Shown: in pieces, positions 33,195 to 43,662 of the stretch | How positions within the stretch are numbered: the stretch's first letter is position 1 | How the letters are laid out: each line of letters starts with the position of its first letter | Source of the DNA: G963668605 sp963668605 | GTDB lineage: Bacteria; Acidobacteriota; Terriglobia; Bryobacterales; Bryobacteraceae | Assembly (NCBI GenBank): GCA_963668605.1 | Contig: OY764903.1 | Span: forward strand, 124,001-188,000 | DNA length: 64,000 nucleotides | Direction of reading: 5' to 3' | The notes under the pieces: model-generated | Told to the model about the DNA's origin: nothing | Database searches by the model: none | The model's input: only the letters and a program-made list of their open reading frames with translations | Position numbers and translations under genes: made by a program

Positions 33195-34334
33195 CTACAT
33201 GCGCTCTTCGGTCATCTCGCCGAGTTTCACGCGCAACTTTTCCTTGCGGCCGTCGCGGTAAATGGTCAGGTCGAGCGGATCGCCGGCGTGCTTCTTGTCG
33301 AGGGCGCGCCGTAGCGAGTCGCTGCGATCGATCGGCTTGCCGTCGATCTCAACGATCAGATCGCCGCCGACGCCCACCTCCGTGTTGCCGACGACGACCC
33401 AGCGTTTAGGCCCGCGCACGCCCGCCGTGGCGGCCGCGGAGCCGGGCGCGATCTCCTGCACCAGCAAGCCTCCGTCCGCGGGCAACTTCATGGCCTCGGC
33501 CAGATCTCCGGCGACGAAGACAACGCTTACGCCGAGGCGCGGACGCCCGAGGCTGCCACCCGACTGAAAGCGTTCCATCATCGACTTGGCGCGATTGATA
33601 GGCATGGCGAAGCCGATGCCGATGTTGCCGCCGGGTCCGTAGATCGCGGTGTTGATGCCGATCACAGAGCCTTGCGAATCGAGCAGCGGCCCGCCGCTGT
33701 TGCCGGGATTGATCGCGGCGTCGGTCTGCAACATACCCTCGAGCTGGCGTCCGTTCTGGTCTTCGATGGTGCGGCCGAGCGAACTGATGATGCCGGTGGT
33801 GAGCGTGCCTTCGAGGCCGAACGGGTTGCCGATGGCGAGGACCTTTTGACCCACCTGCAAGTGCTCGGAATCGCCCAGCGTCAGGAAATGCATTTGCTTG
33901 CGCGGAGTGATCTGGATCAGCGCCAGGTCATTGGCGAAATCGCGGACCAGCACCTTTGCCTTGTACTGGCTCTTGTCGGGCATCGTGACCTGTACTTCGG
34001 GCGCCTGTCCCGAAACTACGTGATAGTTCGTCAGGATCCGGCCCTTGTCGTCAATCAGGAATCCCGATCCCGTGCCGGTATCGGGCACGATCTGCATGAA
34101 CCAGTTGCGCCGGTACACGGTGCTGCTGATATTGACCGTGGCCAGATGGGAGGTCTTGTAGATGTCGATGTTGTTGACCTCGTCGGTGGAGAGCCCGGCG
34201 GTCCGCGCGACCGGTTCCGACCAAAGCCGCCCTCCAGTGTCGCGCATGAATCCGCGCGACCAACGCGACGAGGTAAGGTAAACGAATCCGCCCACGATCA
34301 GGGCGCTGAGGATCAGAAACCTATACTTCTTCAT
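33195..34334 (-). CDS. HtrA/DegP-like serine protease, membrane-anchored
   Basis: 379-aa periplasmic protease. One N-terminal membrane segment (FLILSALIVGGFVYLTS) anchors it. Trypsin-like triad: His105 in LTNYHVVSG, Asp136 in ANDLALI, Ser213 in GNSGGPL. A single PDZ domain covers about residues 270-370 (GRPRLGVSVVFV .. DLIVEIDGKPIDRSDSLRRAL). The DegS-like layout (anchor, protease, one PDZ) suggests stress sensing or quality control. ATG at 34334 overlaps the coaE stop by 4 nt. Confidence 0.9.
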   Translation of the reverse strand: MKKYRFLILSALIVGGFVYLTSSRWSRGFMRDTGGRLWSEPVARTAGLSTDEVNNIDIYKTSHLATVNISSTVYRRNWFMQIVPDTGTGSGFLIDDKGRILTNYHVVSGQAPEVQVTMPDKSQYKAKVLVRDFANDLALIQITPRKQMHFLTLGDSEHLQVGQKVLAIGNPFGLEGTLTTGIISSLGRTIEDQNGRQLEGMLQTDAAINPGNSGGPLLDSQGSVIGINTAIYGPGGNIGIGFAMPINRAKSMMERFQSGGSLGRPRLGVSVVFVAGDLAEAMKLPADGGLLVQEIAPGSAAATAGVRGPKRWVVVGNTEVGVGGDLIVEIDGKPIDRSDSLRRALDKKHAGDPLDLTIYRDGRKEKLRVKLGEMTEERM

Positions 34335-34939
34335 ACCTGACTCAGACTCCTCAATACACTATAAATTTGCCGGGTACGCACGGCCGTCTCGGACTTGGCG
34401 CCGGAGGTATCGACAATGTAGTCGGCGTACTTACGCTTTTCACTGAGCGGCATCTGGTTGCGCAGCCGCGCCTGCGCTTCTTCGCGCGTCATACTGTCCC
34501 GCTTTATCGCACGTTCAATCTGCTCGTCGTCGCTGCACACGGCCAGAATCAGCTTCTGAAATCGCCGGTAGCTGCCGGTTTCGATGAGGATCGCGGCTTC
34601 GACCACCGCGATGCCATCCGGATCCGCGGCCTCTGCCTGAGCGAGCAAGTTCTGCTCCAATTGGATGACGTGCGGGTGGACCAGGCTGTTCAAAAGCGCA
34701 AGACGTTCCGGGCGCGCGAAGACCTCGCCGGCCAGTTTGCGGCGGTCGATCATCCCGTCCGTTTCCGAGATCGCCGGACCAAATTCGCGAAGCACGGCCT
34801 CGTAGGCTGCGCCGCCGGGGTTGAGCACGAGATGGCCGAGTTCATCGGAGTGAATCAGATGGCAGCCGAGATCCGCGAGCACTTTGCCCACGTATGATTT
34901 CCCGCTGGCCAATCCTCCCGTCAATCCAACTCGCAACAT
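34331..34939 (-). CDS. coaE: Dephospho-CoA kinase
   Basis: 202-aa P-loop kinase for the last step of coenzyme A synthesis. P-loop GLTGGLASGKS (5-15) is followed by HSDELGHLVL (the D-x-x-x-H-like acceptor site), the LVHPHV block and a lid with RDSMTREEAQARLRNQMP. Length and order of motifs are normal. It lies 16 nt after folD on the same strand and overlaps htrA, so it is part of a leftward run permease-folD-coaE-htrA. Confidence 0.93.
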   Translation of the reverse strand: MLRVGLTGGLASGKSYVGKVLADLGCHLIHSDELGHLVLNPGGAAYEAVLREFGPAISETDGMIDRRKLAGEVFARPERLALLNSLVHPHVIQLEQNLLAQAEAADPDGIAVVEAAILIETGSYRRFQKLILAVCSDDEQIERAIKRDSMTREEAQARLRNQMPLSEKRKYADYIVDTSGAKSETAVRTRQIYSVLRSLSQV

Positions 34940-34955
34940 GCGGCGGCGTTTCCCT

Positions 34956-35870
34956 TCAGGCGAGGCGCTTCTCGGCGGCCTCGATTGTATTAACCATCAA
35001 CATGGCGATCGTCAACGGACCCACTCCGCCCGGCACCGGCGTGTATGCGCCAGCTTTTTCAAGAACGTCGAGCGGATGGACGTCGCCCACGAGCAAGCTG
35101 CCGCGCTTGTCGAACTGCGCCAGTTTTTCCGGGGAGCCGCGAAAGATACGCTCGGCCTCTTTGCGATCGCTGAGGCGATTGATGCCGACATCGATAACGA
35201 TGCTGTGCGGCTTGATGAAATCCGCCGTGACGAAAGCGGGTTTTCCGATCGCCGCGACAAGAATGTCCGCGCGGCTACACACGTCCGCCAGGCCGTTCGT
35301 GCGCGAGTGGCAAATCGTCACGGTGGCGTGTTCGTGGAGCAGGAGCATCGCCATGGGCTTGCCGACAATGTCGCTGCGGCCGACGACCACGGCGCGCTTT
35401 CCGGCCACCGGAATTCCGTAGCGGCGAAGCAGTTGCATGACTCCCGACGGCGTGCACGGGCGCGGGCCGGGCCGGTTCGAGACCAGATTGCCCAGGTTGA
35501 ACGGATGAAAGCCGTCCACGTCTTTTTCCGGCGCGACGCGCAAGAGCACTTGCTGTGTGTCGATCTGCGGCGGAAGTGGCAGTTGCACGAGAATGCCGTC
35601 GATTTCGGGGCGCGCGTTGAGGTCGTCGATCAGCGCGAGCAAATCCGCCGTCGTGATCGAAGCCGGCGGCGTGATCTTTTCGCTATAAATACCGAGGTCC
35701 GCGCAAGCCTTCACTTTGTTGCGCACGTAGATCTGCGAGCCCGCGTTTTCACCCACCAATACGACGGCGAGGCCGGGCGGCCGTTTCTTCGCGGCGAGGC
35801 GGGCCACGCGCGGGGCGTTTTCCATTTGGATCTCGTCGCGGATCCGGATTCCATCGAGTAACTCAGGCAT
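34956..35870 (-). CDS. folD: Bifunctional methylenetetrahydrofolate dehydrogenase/cyclohydrolase
   Basis: 304-aa folate enzyme of one-carbon metabolism. Catalytic region IYVRNKVKACADLGI holds Tyr48 and Lys52; DGILVQLPLPP and DVDGFHPFNLG are substrate-site blocks; VVGRSDIVGKPMA is the NADP-binding motif; and PVPGGVGPLTIAMLMVNT is the C-terminal signature. The length is usual for the family. The start lies 3 nt after the stop of the permease gene. Confidence 0.95.
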   Translation of the reverse strand: MPELLDGIRIRDEIQMENAPRVARLAAKKRPPGLAVVLVGENAGSQIYVRNKVKACADLGIYSEKITPPASITTADLLALIDDLNARPEIDGILVQLPLPPQIDTQQVLLRVAPEKDVDGFHPFNLGNLVSNRPGPRPCTPSGVMQLLRRYGIPVAGKRAVVVGRSDIVGKPMAMLLLHEHATVTICHSRTNGLADVCSRADILVAAIGKPAFVTADFIKPHSIVIDVGINRLSDRKEAERIFRGSPEKLAQFDKRGSLLVGDVHPLDVLEKAGAYTPVPGGVGPLTIAMLMVNTIEAAEKRLA

Positions 35871-35873
35871 AAT

Positions 35874-37289
35874 TCAGTCCGTGGCCGTTTTAGGCCGGAT
35901 CCGGAAGTGGTACACGGCCGCTCCCGTAATGACGGTGAGAATCGCGGCGAGCGAAACCTTCGGCTCCAGCGTCATTCCGAAGATCGTCATCCAGGTTCCC
36001 ACCAGCAGGAACGCGACCGGAATCAACGGCCATGCGAAACTAACCACACGCAGCTTCTGCCAGTCCGGACGACGGCGGAAGATGAACAGCGAGGCCACCG
36101 AAAGCACCGCGAAAAAGTTCAGCGTGAAGCCGATATAAACCACGAGTTGCGGAAACGGCGTCAGCGTCATCAGCACCGAGCAAACGCCCTGGCACACGAT
36201 CGCGAAGACCGGTGTGTGCCAGCGTGGATGCACTTTGGCGGCGCTCGCGAGAAATGCGCCGTTCTTCGCCATGGCGTAATAGACGCGCGGTCCGATGGTG
36301 ACCATGGCGTTCACGGTGGCGAGCAGCGAAAGCCCCATCAGGGCGCTGAAGGCGCCGGCGGCCTCCGGTCCGAACAAGTGCGAGGCGGCCAGCGAACCGA
36401 TGGCAACGACGCCCTTCATCGTCTCGAGCGGTGTGGCGTAGATGAACACCAGGTTCAGCCCGACGTAGATGGCGGCGACCAGTCCCGTGCCGACGAACAG
36501 CGCGGTCGGCAGCGTGCGCTCCGGCCGCTTCAACTCCTCGGCAACGTATGTGGCGGCGTTCCAACCGCTGTAGCTGACGTAGATCCAGAACAGGCTGATG
36601 GCGAACTGCGAAACGAGCGGCGTGGTGGAGGTCCGCTGCGCCGACATCGAAAAATTATCCGTGCTGCCCGTACCCATCGCGAAGCCGAAAATCACGAACG
36701 AGACCACCACCAGAATTTTGATCAATGTGAGCACGTTCTGGATCTTCGCCACGCGGCTAACGCCGAAGCAGTTCAAGAGAGTGAATAGGATGATCAGCGC
36801 CGAAGCGAGCATCTGCGCGCCGCCGATCTTCAGCGCCCACGTGCCGGAGCCGAGCGTATACTGCGCGTTGGCTTGCTTCAGGGCGGGGAAGAAATAACCC
36901 ATGTAGTCGGAGAACGCCAGCGCGGCGGCCGCGATGGGAGCGGAGAAGCCGGCGAAGAACGATGCCCACCCGGTCATGAATCCCCATGTGGGTCCGTAAG
37001 CGCGTGTCAGATAGACATACTCGCCCCCAGAACTCGGAAAATTTACGCCAAGCTCCGAGTATGAAAACGCTCCGAACAGGGCGAAGACAGCGCCAACCAC
37101 CCAAATAAGGAGAATCAACTTCGGGTCGCCCAGATCCGCGGCGAGGAAGCCACTGGTTGTGAAAATACCAGTGCCGATCATGTTCGAGATAACAAGCGCT
37201 GTCGCGCTGACGATGCCGAGTTGCCGCAGCAGGACGACGGGTTTTTCCGTGGAGGGATGGCGATTCATGGATTTAGTGGGGGCCACCAT
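35874..37289 (-). CDS. APC-family amino acid permease
   Basis: 471-aa integral membrane transporter with about 12 membrane segments. The first helix motif SNMIGTGIFTTSGFLA is the APC-family substrate-binding unwound region, and GGEYVYLTRAYG follows as in LAT/APC exchangers or cation-coupled amino acid symporters. The helix-6-type region SYSGWNAATYVAEELKRPERTLPTAL is also typical. The substrate cannot be told. Starts at 37289 (ATG), 37295 (TTG) or 37268 (ATG) are possible. Confidence 0.88.
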   Translation of the reverse strand: MVAPTKSMNRHPSTEKPVVLLRQLGIVSATALVISNMIGTGIFTTSGFLAADLGDPKLILLIWVVGAVFALFGAFSYSELGVNFPSSGGEYVYLTRAYGPTWGFMTGWASFFAGFSAPIAAAALAFSDYMGYFFPALKQANAQYTLGSGTWALKIGGAQMLASALIILFTLLNCFGVSRVAKIQNVLTLIKILVVVSFVIFGFAMGTGSTDNFSMSAQRTSTTPLVSQFAISLFWIYVSYSGWNAATYVAEELKRPERTLPTALFVGTGLVAAIYVGLNLVFIYATPLETMKGVVAIGSLAASHLFGPEAAGAFSALMGLSLLATVNAMVTIGPRVYYAMAKNGAFLASAAKVHPRWHTPVFAIVCQGVCSVLMTLTPFPQLVVYIGFTLNFFAVLSVASLFIFRRRPDWQKLRVVSFAWPLIPVAFLLVGTWMTIFGMTLEPKVSLAAILTVITGAAVYHFRIRPKTATD

Positions 37290-37327
37290 GGACAATTGTA
37301 GCCGATAGATTTACGATCAGGTTGGTT

Positions 37328-38035
37328 ATGCTTGTAGTCGCGGTGTTGTTGATGATGCATATTTCCGCTTTTTCAGACACCGAGCGCTATGCCGCGGAGC
37401 GCGAACGCATGGTGCGGGACCAGATCGAACGTCGCGGCGTGAGAGACGGCGAGGTGCTTCGTGCGATGCGCAACACGCCGCGCCATCTGTTTGTACCTGA
37501 AGTGTTGCGCGGACAGGCCTATGCGGACGGACCACTGCCGATCGGCAGCGGGCAGACCATCTCGCAACCCTATATCGTGGCCTCGATGAGCGCATTGCTG
37601 GGGCCGTCGCGGACGTTGCGCGTGCTCGAAATCGGCACGGGCAGCGGATATCAGGCGGCCGTGCTCGCGCCGCTTTTCCGCCAGGTTTATTCCATTGAGA
37701 TTGTGCCGGAACTCGGGACTGCCGCGGCGGCGCTGCTGCGCAAGTTGGGCTACACGAATGTCACGGTGCGAATCGGCGACGGCTACGCGGGTTGGCCGGA
37801 AGAGGCGCCATTCGACCGCATCATGCTAACGGCAGCGCCGCCTGAGATACCCCAGGCGCTACTCGATCAGCTTGCCCCGGGCGGCCGCATGGTGGCTCCG
37901 GTGGGTGCGAGCGTGTGGGATCAGGAATTGCTACTAATCGAAAAGGACAAAGCGGGCCGCGTCACTCGGAAAGCGGTGTATCCGGTGCGCTTTGTGCCGA
38001 TGGTGCGCGGGCGCCAGGAGCCCGTCAGGAAATAG
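37328..38035 (+). CDS. pcm: Protein-L-isoaspartate O-methyltransferase, possibly exported
   Basis: 235-aa repair methyltransferase that methylates isoaspartyl residues of aged proteins using S-adenosylmethionine. SAM motif VLEIGTGSGYQAAVLA and the family block GQTISQPYIVA are present. The N-terminus MLVVAVLLMMHISAFS resembles a signal peptide, which is unusual for an enzyme that needs cytoplasmic SAM; a start further inside cannot be excluded, though no other good start is visible before MVRDQIERRG. A TTG at 37322 is also in frame. Confidence 0.88.
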   Translation: MLVVAVLLMMHISAFSDTERYAAERERMVRDQIERRGVRDGEVLRAMRNTPRHLFVPEVLRGQAYADGPLPIGSGQTISQPYIVASMSALLGPSRTLRVLEIGTGSGYQAAVLAPLFRQVYSIEIVPELGTAAAALLRKLGYTNVTVRIGDGYAGWPEEAPFDRIMLTAAPPEIPQALLDQLAPGGRMVAPVGASVWDQELLLIEKDKAGRVTRKAVYPVRFVPMVRGRQEPVRK

Positions 38036-38057
38036 GCGAGCCCCTGGGCCGCCGAAG

Positions 38058-38423
38058 TCACTTGAGACGGAAGTTAATCTCCATTGCCGCCTTAACGCGG
38101 ACCGGCTCTCCGTCCTTTGTGCCAGGCTTGAAGCGCCACTGGCGTACAGCTTCAATCGCATTTTGATCGAGGTCTGGCGCAAGACCCTCTTTGACGGCGA
38201 TTTTATCCGCCAAGCCCTCTTTTGTTACCTCAAGATTCAGGACCACCGTGCCCTGAATCTTCGCCTCTTTGGCTGCATCGGTGTACTTCGGCTCCACTTT
38301 GTACATTACGACCGGCGCCGAGACACTTGGGTCCTTGACGCTATATGCGGTTTCTTCCTGGCCCGGAGCAACCATCGCCGCGGCCAGAATGGCTAGACTG
38401 CAAATGAGTAGATTTCGAGACAA
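38058..38423 (-). CDS. Small exported TonB C-terminal domain protein
   Basis: 121-aa protein with a signal peptide (NLLICSLAILAAAMVAPG) and a TonB C-terminal domain: VEPKYTDAAKEAKIQGTVVLNLEVTKEGL .. AIEAVRQWRFKPGTKDGEPV. It lacks the membrane anchor and Pro-rich span of a true energy-coupling TonB, so it is a TonB-like periplasmic domain protein. These are numerous in Acidobacteriota. Role unknown. Confidence 0.82.
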   Translation of the reverse strand: MSRNLLICSLAILAAAMVAPGQEETAYSVKDPSVSAPVVMYKVEPKYTDAAKEAKIQGTVVLNLEVTKEGLADKIAVKEGLAPDLDQNAIEAVRQWRFKPGTKDGEPVRVKAAMEINFRLK

Positions 38424-38463
38424 TTGTGTCTCCTTTCATCTCTCTGCACCGCTCGGTAGGACG

Positions 38464-38481
38464 CCTGCCGCGTGCGGCAGG
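38464..38481. promoter_or_regulatory. Perfect hairpin in the divergent promoter region
   Basis: CCTGCCGC-GT-GCGGCAGG, a perfect 8-bp inverted repeat with a 2-nt centre, between the TonB-like and regulator genes and 15 nt before the regulator -10. It is better read as a possible operator than as a terminator because only three T follow. Confidence 0.35.
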
Positions 38482-38496
38482 TTTCGCCGGGCTTGC

Positions 38497-38502
38497 TAGT
38501 AT
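38497..38502 (+). promoter_or_regulatory. Extended -10 element (TGC-TAGTAT) for the NtrC-type regulator
   Basis: TGCTAGTAT places TAGTAT at 38497-38502, exactly 7 nt before the ATG at 38510. No ribosome binding site lies between. It supports the start at 38510 rather than the ATG at 38501 that overlaps the hexamer. Confidence 0.5.
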
Positions 38503-38509
38503 GGTGGCA

Positions 38510-39892
<1,383 letters not shown>

Positions 39893-39905
39893 CCGCAGCC
39901 ACTCG

Positions 39906-41774
39906 ATGTCGCTCAAGACTCGCCTCCGGCTCTCGATCCTCTCGCTGGTAATCGCGATCGTTTTATTGCTCTCGGCGGTCTACATGCGCAGTCTTGCCTC
40001 AGCGCGCTTTGATGACATCACGGAGCGAACGACGATGACAGCGCTCCAGGTCCAGGGTATACTCACGCAACGAGTGAATGAGCAAGCAGCCGGGCGTCCG
40101 GTTCCGGAAGATCTGGAAGCGACGCGCACGTTCTGGAATGAGATCGTCGAGTCCGACGAAGAGCTCTCCGGGATTTTGCGAGACACGATGGCGAGTTCGC
40201 GGACGATCGTCGCGATTCTCATCACCAGTGGAATGGGGCGCGTGCTGGCATCCTCGGATCCAAATCTTCCGGGGACCACGGTGAGGGAACGGCCGTCCTT
40301 CGAAGCGTGGCAAACCCTGAGTCCTTGGCGGAAGCTCTACGAAGTGTTCACGCGCAACGAGGAATACGAGAGTAGTCTCTCCGTAGGCACTTCGGCGAGT
40401 GCGCCGCCAGTCTTCCGGGTACGCGTAATCGTCTCTTCCGTGCTGCTGCGCAATGCCGTGCGGCCGCAGATGATTGATCTCTCTATCGCACTCGCGCTGT
40501 CCCTGTTGGCGGCTATTTTCCTTGCGGTTCTCGCGGCACGCCTCGCGTTTCAGCCGTTGCGCAGGATCGGCCAGGCCATCGACCGGATTTCGGGAGGAGA
40601 GGCGCAGAAAGAGACCCCTGGGGTCGAAGGCGAGCCCGAAGAGGTCGCTGCGGTGCAGACCAAACTCGACGTGCTGGGCCAGCAATTCCGCGGGGCGCGC
40701 GAAGACGCCAGCAAACTGCAGGGCCGCATCGAGCAGTTGATGGAGCGTCTCGAAGAGGCCATCATGCTGTTCGACCGCAATGACCGCCTAATCATGGCGA
40801 GCCGCTCCGCCGAAACGTTCCTGGGCTTTGGCCGTTGGGACATGATGGGGCGCGGGATTGACGAGGTATTGCCGGCTTCCAGCGCTCTCGGCGCCATGGT
40901 GCTGGGGGCGCTCGAACTGCGGCGCTCGTTACGCGACCATTTGCTGACTGTCGATCGCGAGGGCGCCATACCGCTACGTGTGCTGGTGAACCTCGAAATT
41001 CTGGAGGACTTCCCGAATCGCGACCGCGTCGGAACACTGCTGACTCTGCGCGATGCCGAGACGCGCCGCCAGATCGGTGCGCAGATTGATGTCTCGCTAC
41101 GGCTCGCCGCCATCAGCCGGCTTACCGGCGGCGTTGCACACGAAATCAAGAACCCGTTGAACGCCATTACGCTGCATCTGGAAGTACTCAAAGCGAAGCT
41201 TGGCGCCGATGTAACTTTGGTGGGCTCGGAGATTGAGATCATTTCTCGTGAGATGTCGCGGCTGGATCGCGTCGTCAAGACGTTTCTCGATTTCGCGAAG
41301 CCGATCGAATTGCGCCTGGAGGATTTAGACTTGCGCGACATCGCCACGGAGGTGGCTGCGCTGGTGAAGCCACAGGCGGAGCGGCAGAACGTTCACGTGC
41401 TCCTCGAGACGAGTGCTTCTCCGGCTTGGATGCGCGGCGACCGCGATCTGCTGAAACAGGCAGCCATCAACCTCGTCGTCAACGGCGTCGATGCCATGAA
41501 GGATGGGGGTAGATTGCGAATTCAGACAGCCAGCACGGATGGCGGCTGTGTCCTGAGCGTATCGGATGAAGGCATCGGGATTCCTCCTGAGGTTCGCGAG
41601 AAGATTTTCAACCTCTATTTTTCGACTAAAGGAAAAGGATCCGGGATTGGACTTGCCGTGACCTATCGCGTCGTGCAGATGCACGGTGGTACGATCGAAA
41701 TCTCCAGTGAAGTGGGCAAAGGGACCACGTTCCATCTCAAGTTCCCGGCCATCGAGAGGGTGGAAGCGGTATGA
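39906..41774 (+). CDS. Membrane sensor histidine kinase (NtrB-like partner)
   Basis: 622-aa kinase. A periplasmic sensing region lies between two membrane segments (about residues 7-26 and 185-205), then HAMP (FQPLRRIGQAIDRISGGE), a coiled linker, a PAS-like domain, the HisKA domain with His412 in GGVAHEIKNPLNA, and HATPase_c with N-box INLVVNGVDAM, DEGIGIPPEV and GKGSGIGLAV. It should phosphorylate the regulator encoded just upstream. ATG at 39906 is chosen; ATG at 39873 would overlap the regulator by 20 nt. Confidence 0.9.
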   Translation: MSLKTRLRLSILSLVIAIVLLLSAVYMRSLASARFDDITERTTMTALQVQGILTQRVNEQAAGRPVPEDLEATRTFWNEIVESDEELSGILRDTMASSRTIVAILITSGMGRVLASSDPNLPGTTVRERPSFEAWQTLSPWRKLYEVFTRNEEYESSLSVGTSASAPPVFRVRVIVSSVLLRNAVRPQMIDLSIALALSLLAAIFLAVLAARLAFQPLRRIGQAIDRISGGEAQKETPGVEGEPEEVAAVQTKLDVLGQQFRGAREDASKLQGRIEQLMERLEEAIMLFDRNDRLIMASRSAETFLGFGRWDMMGRGIDEVLPASSALGAMVLGALELRRSLRDHLLTVDREGAIPLRVLVNLEILEDFPNRDRVGTLLTLRDAETRRQIGAQIDVSLRLAAISRLTGGVAHEIKNPLNAITLHLEVLKAKLGADVTLVGSEIEIISREMSRLDRVVKTFLDFAKPIELRLEDLDLRDIATEVAALVKPQAERQNVHVLLETSASPAWMRGDRDLLKQAAINLVVNGVDAMKDGGRLRIQTASTDGGCVLSVSDEGIGIPPEVREKIFNLYFSTKGKGSGIGLAVTYRVVQMHGGTIEISSEVGKGTTFHLKFPAIERVEAV

Positions 41775-42382
41775 CGCGGATCCGAAAATGCGCGGCGTTG
41801 GCGGCCCTGCTTTGCGGCTTAAGCGGGACTTCCTGCCAGCTCTTCCGAAAGAAAGCGCCGGTGGCTCCGTCGACGCCTGCTCCCAGGAAACCACAACTGG
41901 AGCCACCCGCCGAACTGACTCCGTTGGAGTCGCCCGCTGAGATTCCGCCGCCTCCCGAACTGCCGCCGCAAGCGGTCAAGGACGTCAAACCCGCCGTGCC
42001 CGGCCGGCCGAAGCCGATCACAACGAAGCCCCCGAGCCGCAAGGCCTCAAAGAAGCCCCAGCCAGTTCCGGTGCAGCCGCCCGCGCAAGCTACCGCTCCT
42101 GCACCGGCTCCCGCGCCGGTGCCGCAGTTGAAGCCGATCCTGAGCAAGGAGCATGAAAAACAGCTTAACGATTCGATCACTAAGCGACTCGATCGTGCCC
42201 GGCAAATCTTGAAGGCGGTGGGAGGACGGCAGATTAACCAGCAGCAGGCGGCGGCGGTACAGCAGATTCAGACATTCATTCAGCAGGCGGAAGAGGAGAG
42301 GAAGTCGGATTTAATTCGCGCTAATAATTTAGCGGAGCGCGCGGACGTGCTATCCCGGGACTTAGTCCAGAGCTTTCCTTAA
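41771..42382 (+). CDS. Proline-rich lipoprotein with helical C-terminus
   Basis: 203-aa protein coupled to the kinase by an ATGA overlap. Lipobox LSGTSC (Cys22) indicates a lipoprotein. Residues 28-120 are rich in Pro, Ala and Lys, long enough to span part of the periplasm; the last 80 residues (KEHEKQLNDSITKRLDRARQILK .. QQAAAVQQIQTFIQQAEEE) form a Gln-rich coiled coil. No named domain. It may report envelope status to the kinase or be its target; that is inferred only from gene order. Confidence 0.75.
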   Translation: MTRIRKCAALAALLCGLSGTSCQLFRKKAPVAPSTPAPRKPQLEPPAELTPLESPAEIPPPPELPPQAVKDVKPAVPGRPKPITTKPPSRKASKKPQPVPVQPPAQATAPAPAPAPVPQLKPILSKEHEKQLNDSITKRLDRARQILKAVGGRQINQQQAAAVQQIQTFIQQAEEERKSDLIRANNLAERADVLSRDLVQSFP

Positions 42383-42440
42383 AACACGCCGCGCGTTCCT
42401 CCGCTATGTCACCGCTCCAGCATCGGGTGCCCGCACACCC

Positions 42441-43226
42441 TTACTGCTGCCTTTGCGGCAAGACGTTGCCGGCATCGAGCTTTGGCTCCGCCGCTCCCAG
42501 GTCTGCGACCAGGAGTTTTACTTCCACGCGGCGGTTTAACTTCCGTCCCTGCATGGTTTTGTTATCGGCGGCCGGCGCTTCGACACCGTACCCAATTTTG
42601 TGAATCGTCCGCAGCGGAAGCTTATGCGCCGTGGTCAGGTAGCGTACCACAGCGTCCGCGCGGCTCTGGCTCAATTCGAGGTTGTAGGCAGGCGAGCCGG
42701 TTCTATCCGTGAAGCCTTCTACCTCGATAACGAAACGTTTACCCTCGCCGAGACTCTTCACGGCTTCGTCCAACTGAGCTTTTGCGGCTGGCGAAAGCTC
42801 GCTCTTGCCGAATGCGAAGAGCACATTCTCGTCTTTTACCAGCTTGTAGTTTTCCAGGTTTTCAATCGTGCGGTCGAGCCTGCCGTCGACCTTGGCGGCT
42901 CGCGTCAGGCTCTCCTCCGCAACTCCTCGGGCGGATTCGGCCCGGCGACCGGCATCCGTAGCCAGCTCATTCGCCTTGCCTGCATCTTTCAAAGCTTGGT
43001 CCGCCTGGCCTTGCGCGCCGACGGCACGCTCGTTGGCTTGCGACACTCCGAGCTCCAGCCCTTCCAATGTCTTAGTGTGGCTGGCCAACTGTTTATCGTT
43101 CTCGCCGATGCGCCGTTCCAACGGAGCCACGGTGTTGCGAACGTGAGTTTTTGTGGCGCAACCGGAAGCGAACAGGCTTCCCAAAGCGGCAACGCCGACC
43201 AGACCTATCATTTTGGTGGTATTCAT
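42441..43226 (-). CDS. OmpA-family peptidoglycan-binding lipoprotein
   Basis: 261-aa protein with lipobox LFASGC, a long helical middle (ERRIGENDKQLASHTKTLEGLELGVSQ .. ADQALKDAGKANELATDAG) like an Lpp-type coiled coil, and an OmpA C-terminal domain (VLFAFGKSELSPAAKAQLDE .. VEGFTDRTGSPAYNLELSQSRADAVVRYL .. GRKLNRRVEV) that binds diaminopimelate in peptidoglycan. ATG at 43226 has GGAGGCGGGA upstream. It likely links the outer membrane to the cell wall. Confidence 0.88.
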   Translation of the reverse strand: MNTTKMIGLVGVAALGSLFASGCATKTHVRNTVAPLERRIGENDKQLASHTKTLEGLELGVSQANERAVGAQGQADQALKDAGKANELATDAGRRAESARGVAEESLTRAAKVDGRLDRTIENLENYKLVKDENVLFAFGKSELSPAAKAQLDEAVKSLGEGKRFVIEVEGFTDRTGSPAYNLELSQSRADAVVRYLTTAHKLPLRTIHKIGYGVEAPAADNKTMQGRKLNRRVEVKLLVADLGAAEPKLDAGNVLPQRQQ

Positions 43227-43662
43227 TTTTGTTCCCGCCTCCACGCCAGTGTTAAAGCATCTTCCTGGCCAAACTGGAGAAAGAAGATGACTTGCTGATT
43301 TCATTGCCTTTAGCTGCGGGAAGGATCGGTTTCTACCCGCCGAACATGCCCTTCCCAGTAAAAATTACATGGTTTAACTTTCTGGTGAGTAAGTTTGTAG
43401 ATGAGAAGAGGCCGCGAACGCCGTAGGATAAGGCGGCGCACGCGGCCTCGAGTCTGCCGGGAGCCAGCAGAGACAACGACCGAAACCCGCTCAAAGCATT
43501 GAGGAATTAGGGCCCCTCAGCTTACCTTGAACAAAGTTTCAGCAGGGAGTGACAACTTCAACTGCTCCCTAATACGCAAGGTGATAGCAAATGCTTCAGT
43601 TCTCGCGTTTCACACACGAAATCGATGGGCAATTTTCTGGCCAAAGAGGGGCGAGAGCCTAT
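43227..43662. other. Gene-free stretch with a strong hairpin
   Basis: About 435 nt between two leftward genes. The only clear structure is an inverted repeat with 9-bp arms GAGGCCGCG (43408-43416) and CGCGGCCTC (43441-43449), with an inner CGCCG/CGGCG stem. Read leftward, TTCTC follows the outer stem, so it could be a weak terminator for the VWA gene 215 nt away. A 68-codon frame at 43527-43733 is not protein-like. No tRNA or riboswitch fold was recognised. Confidence 0.5.
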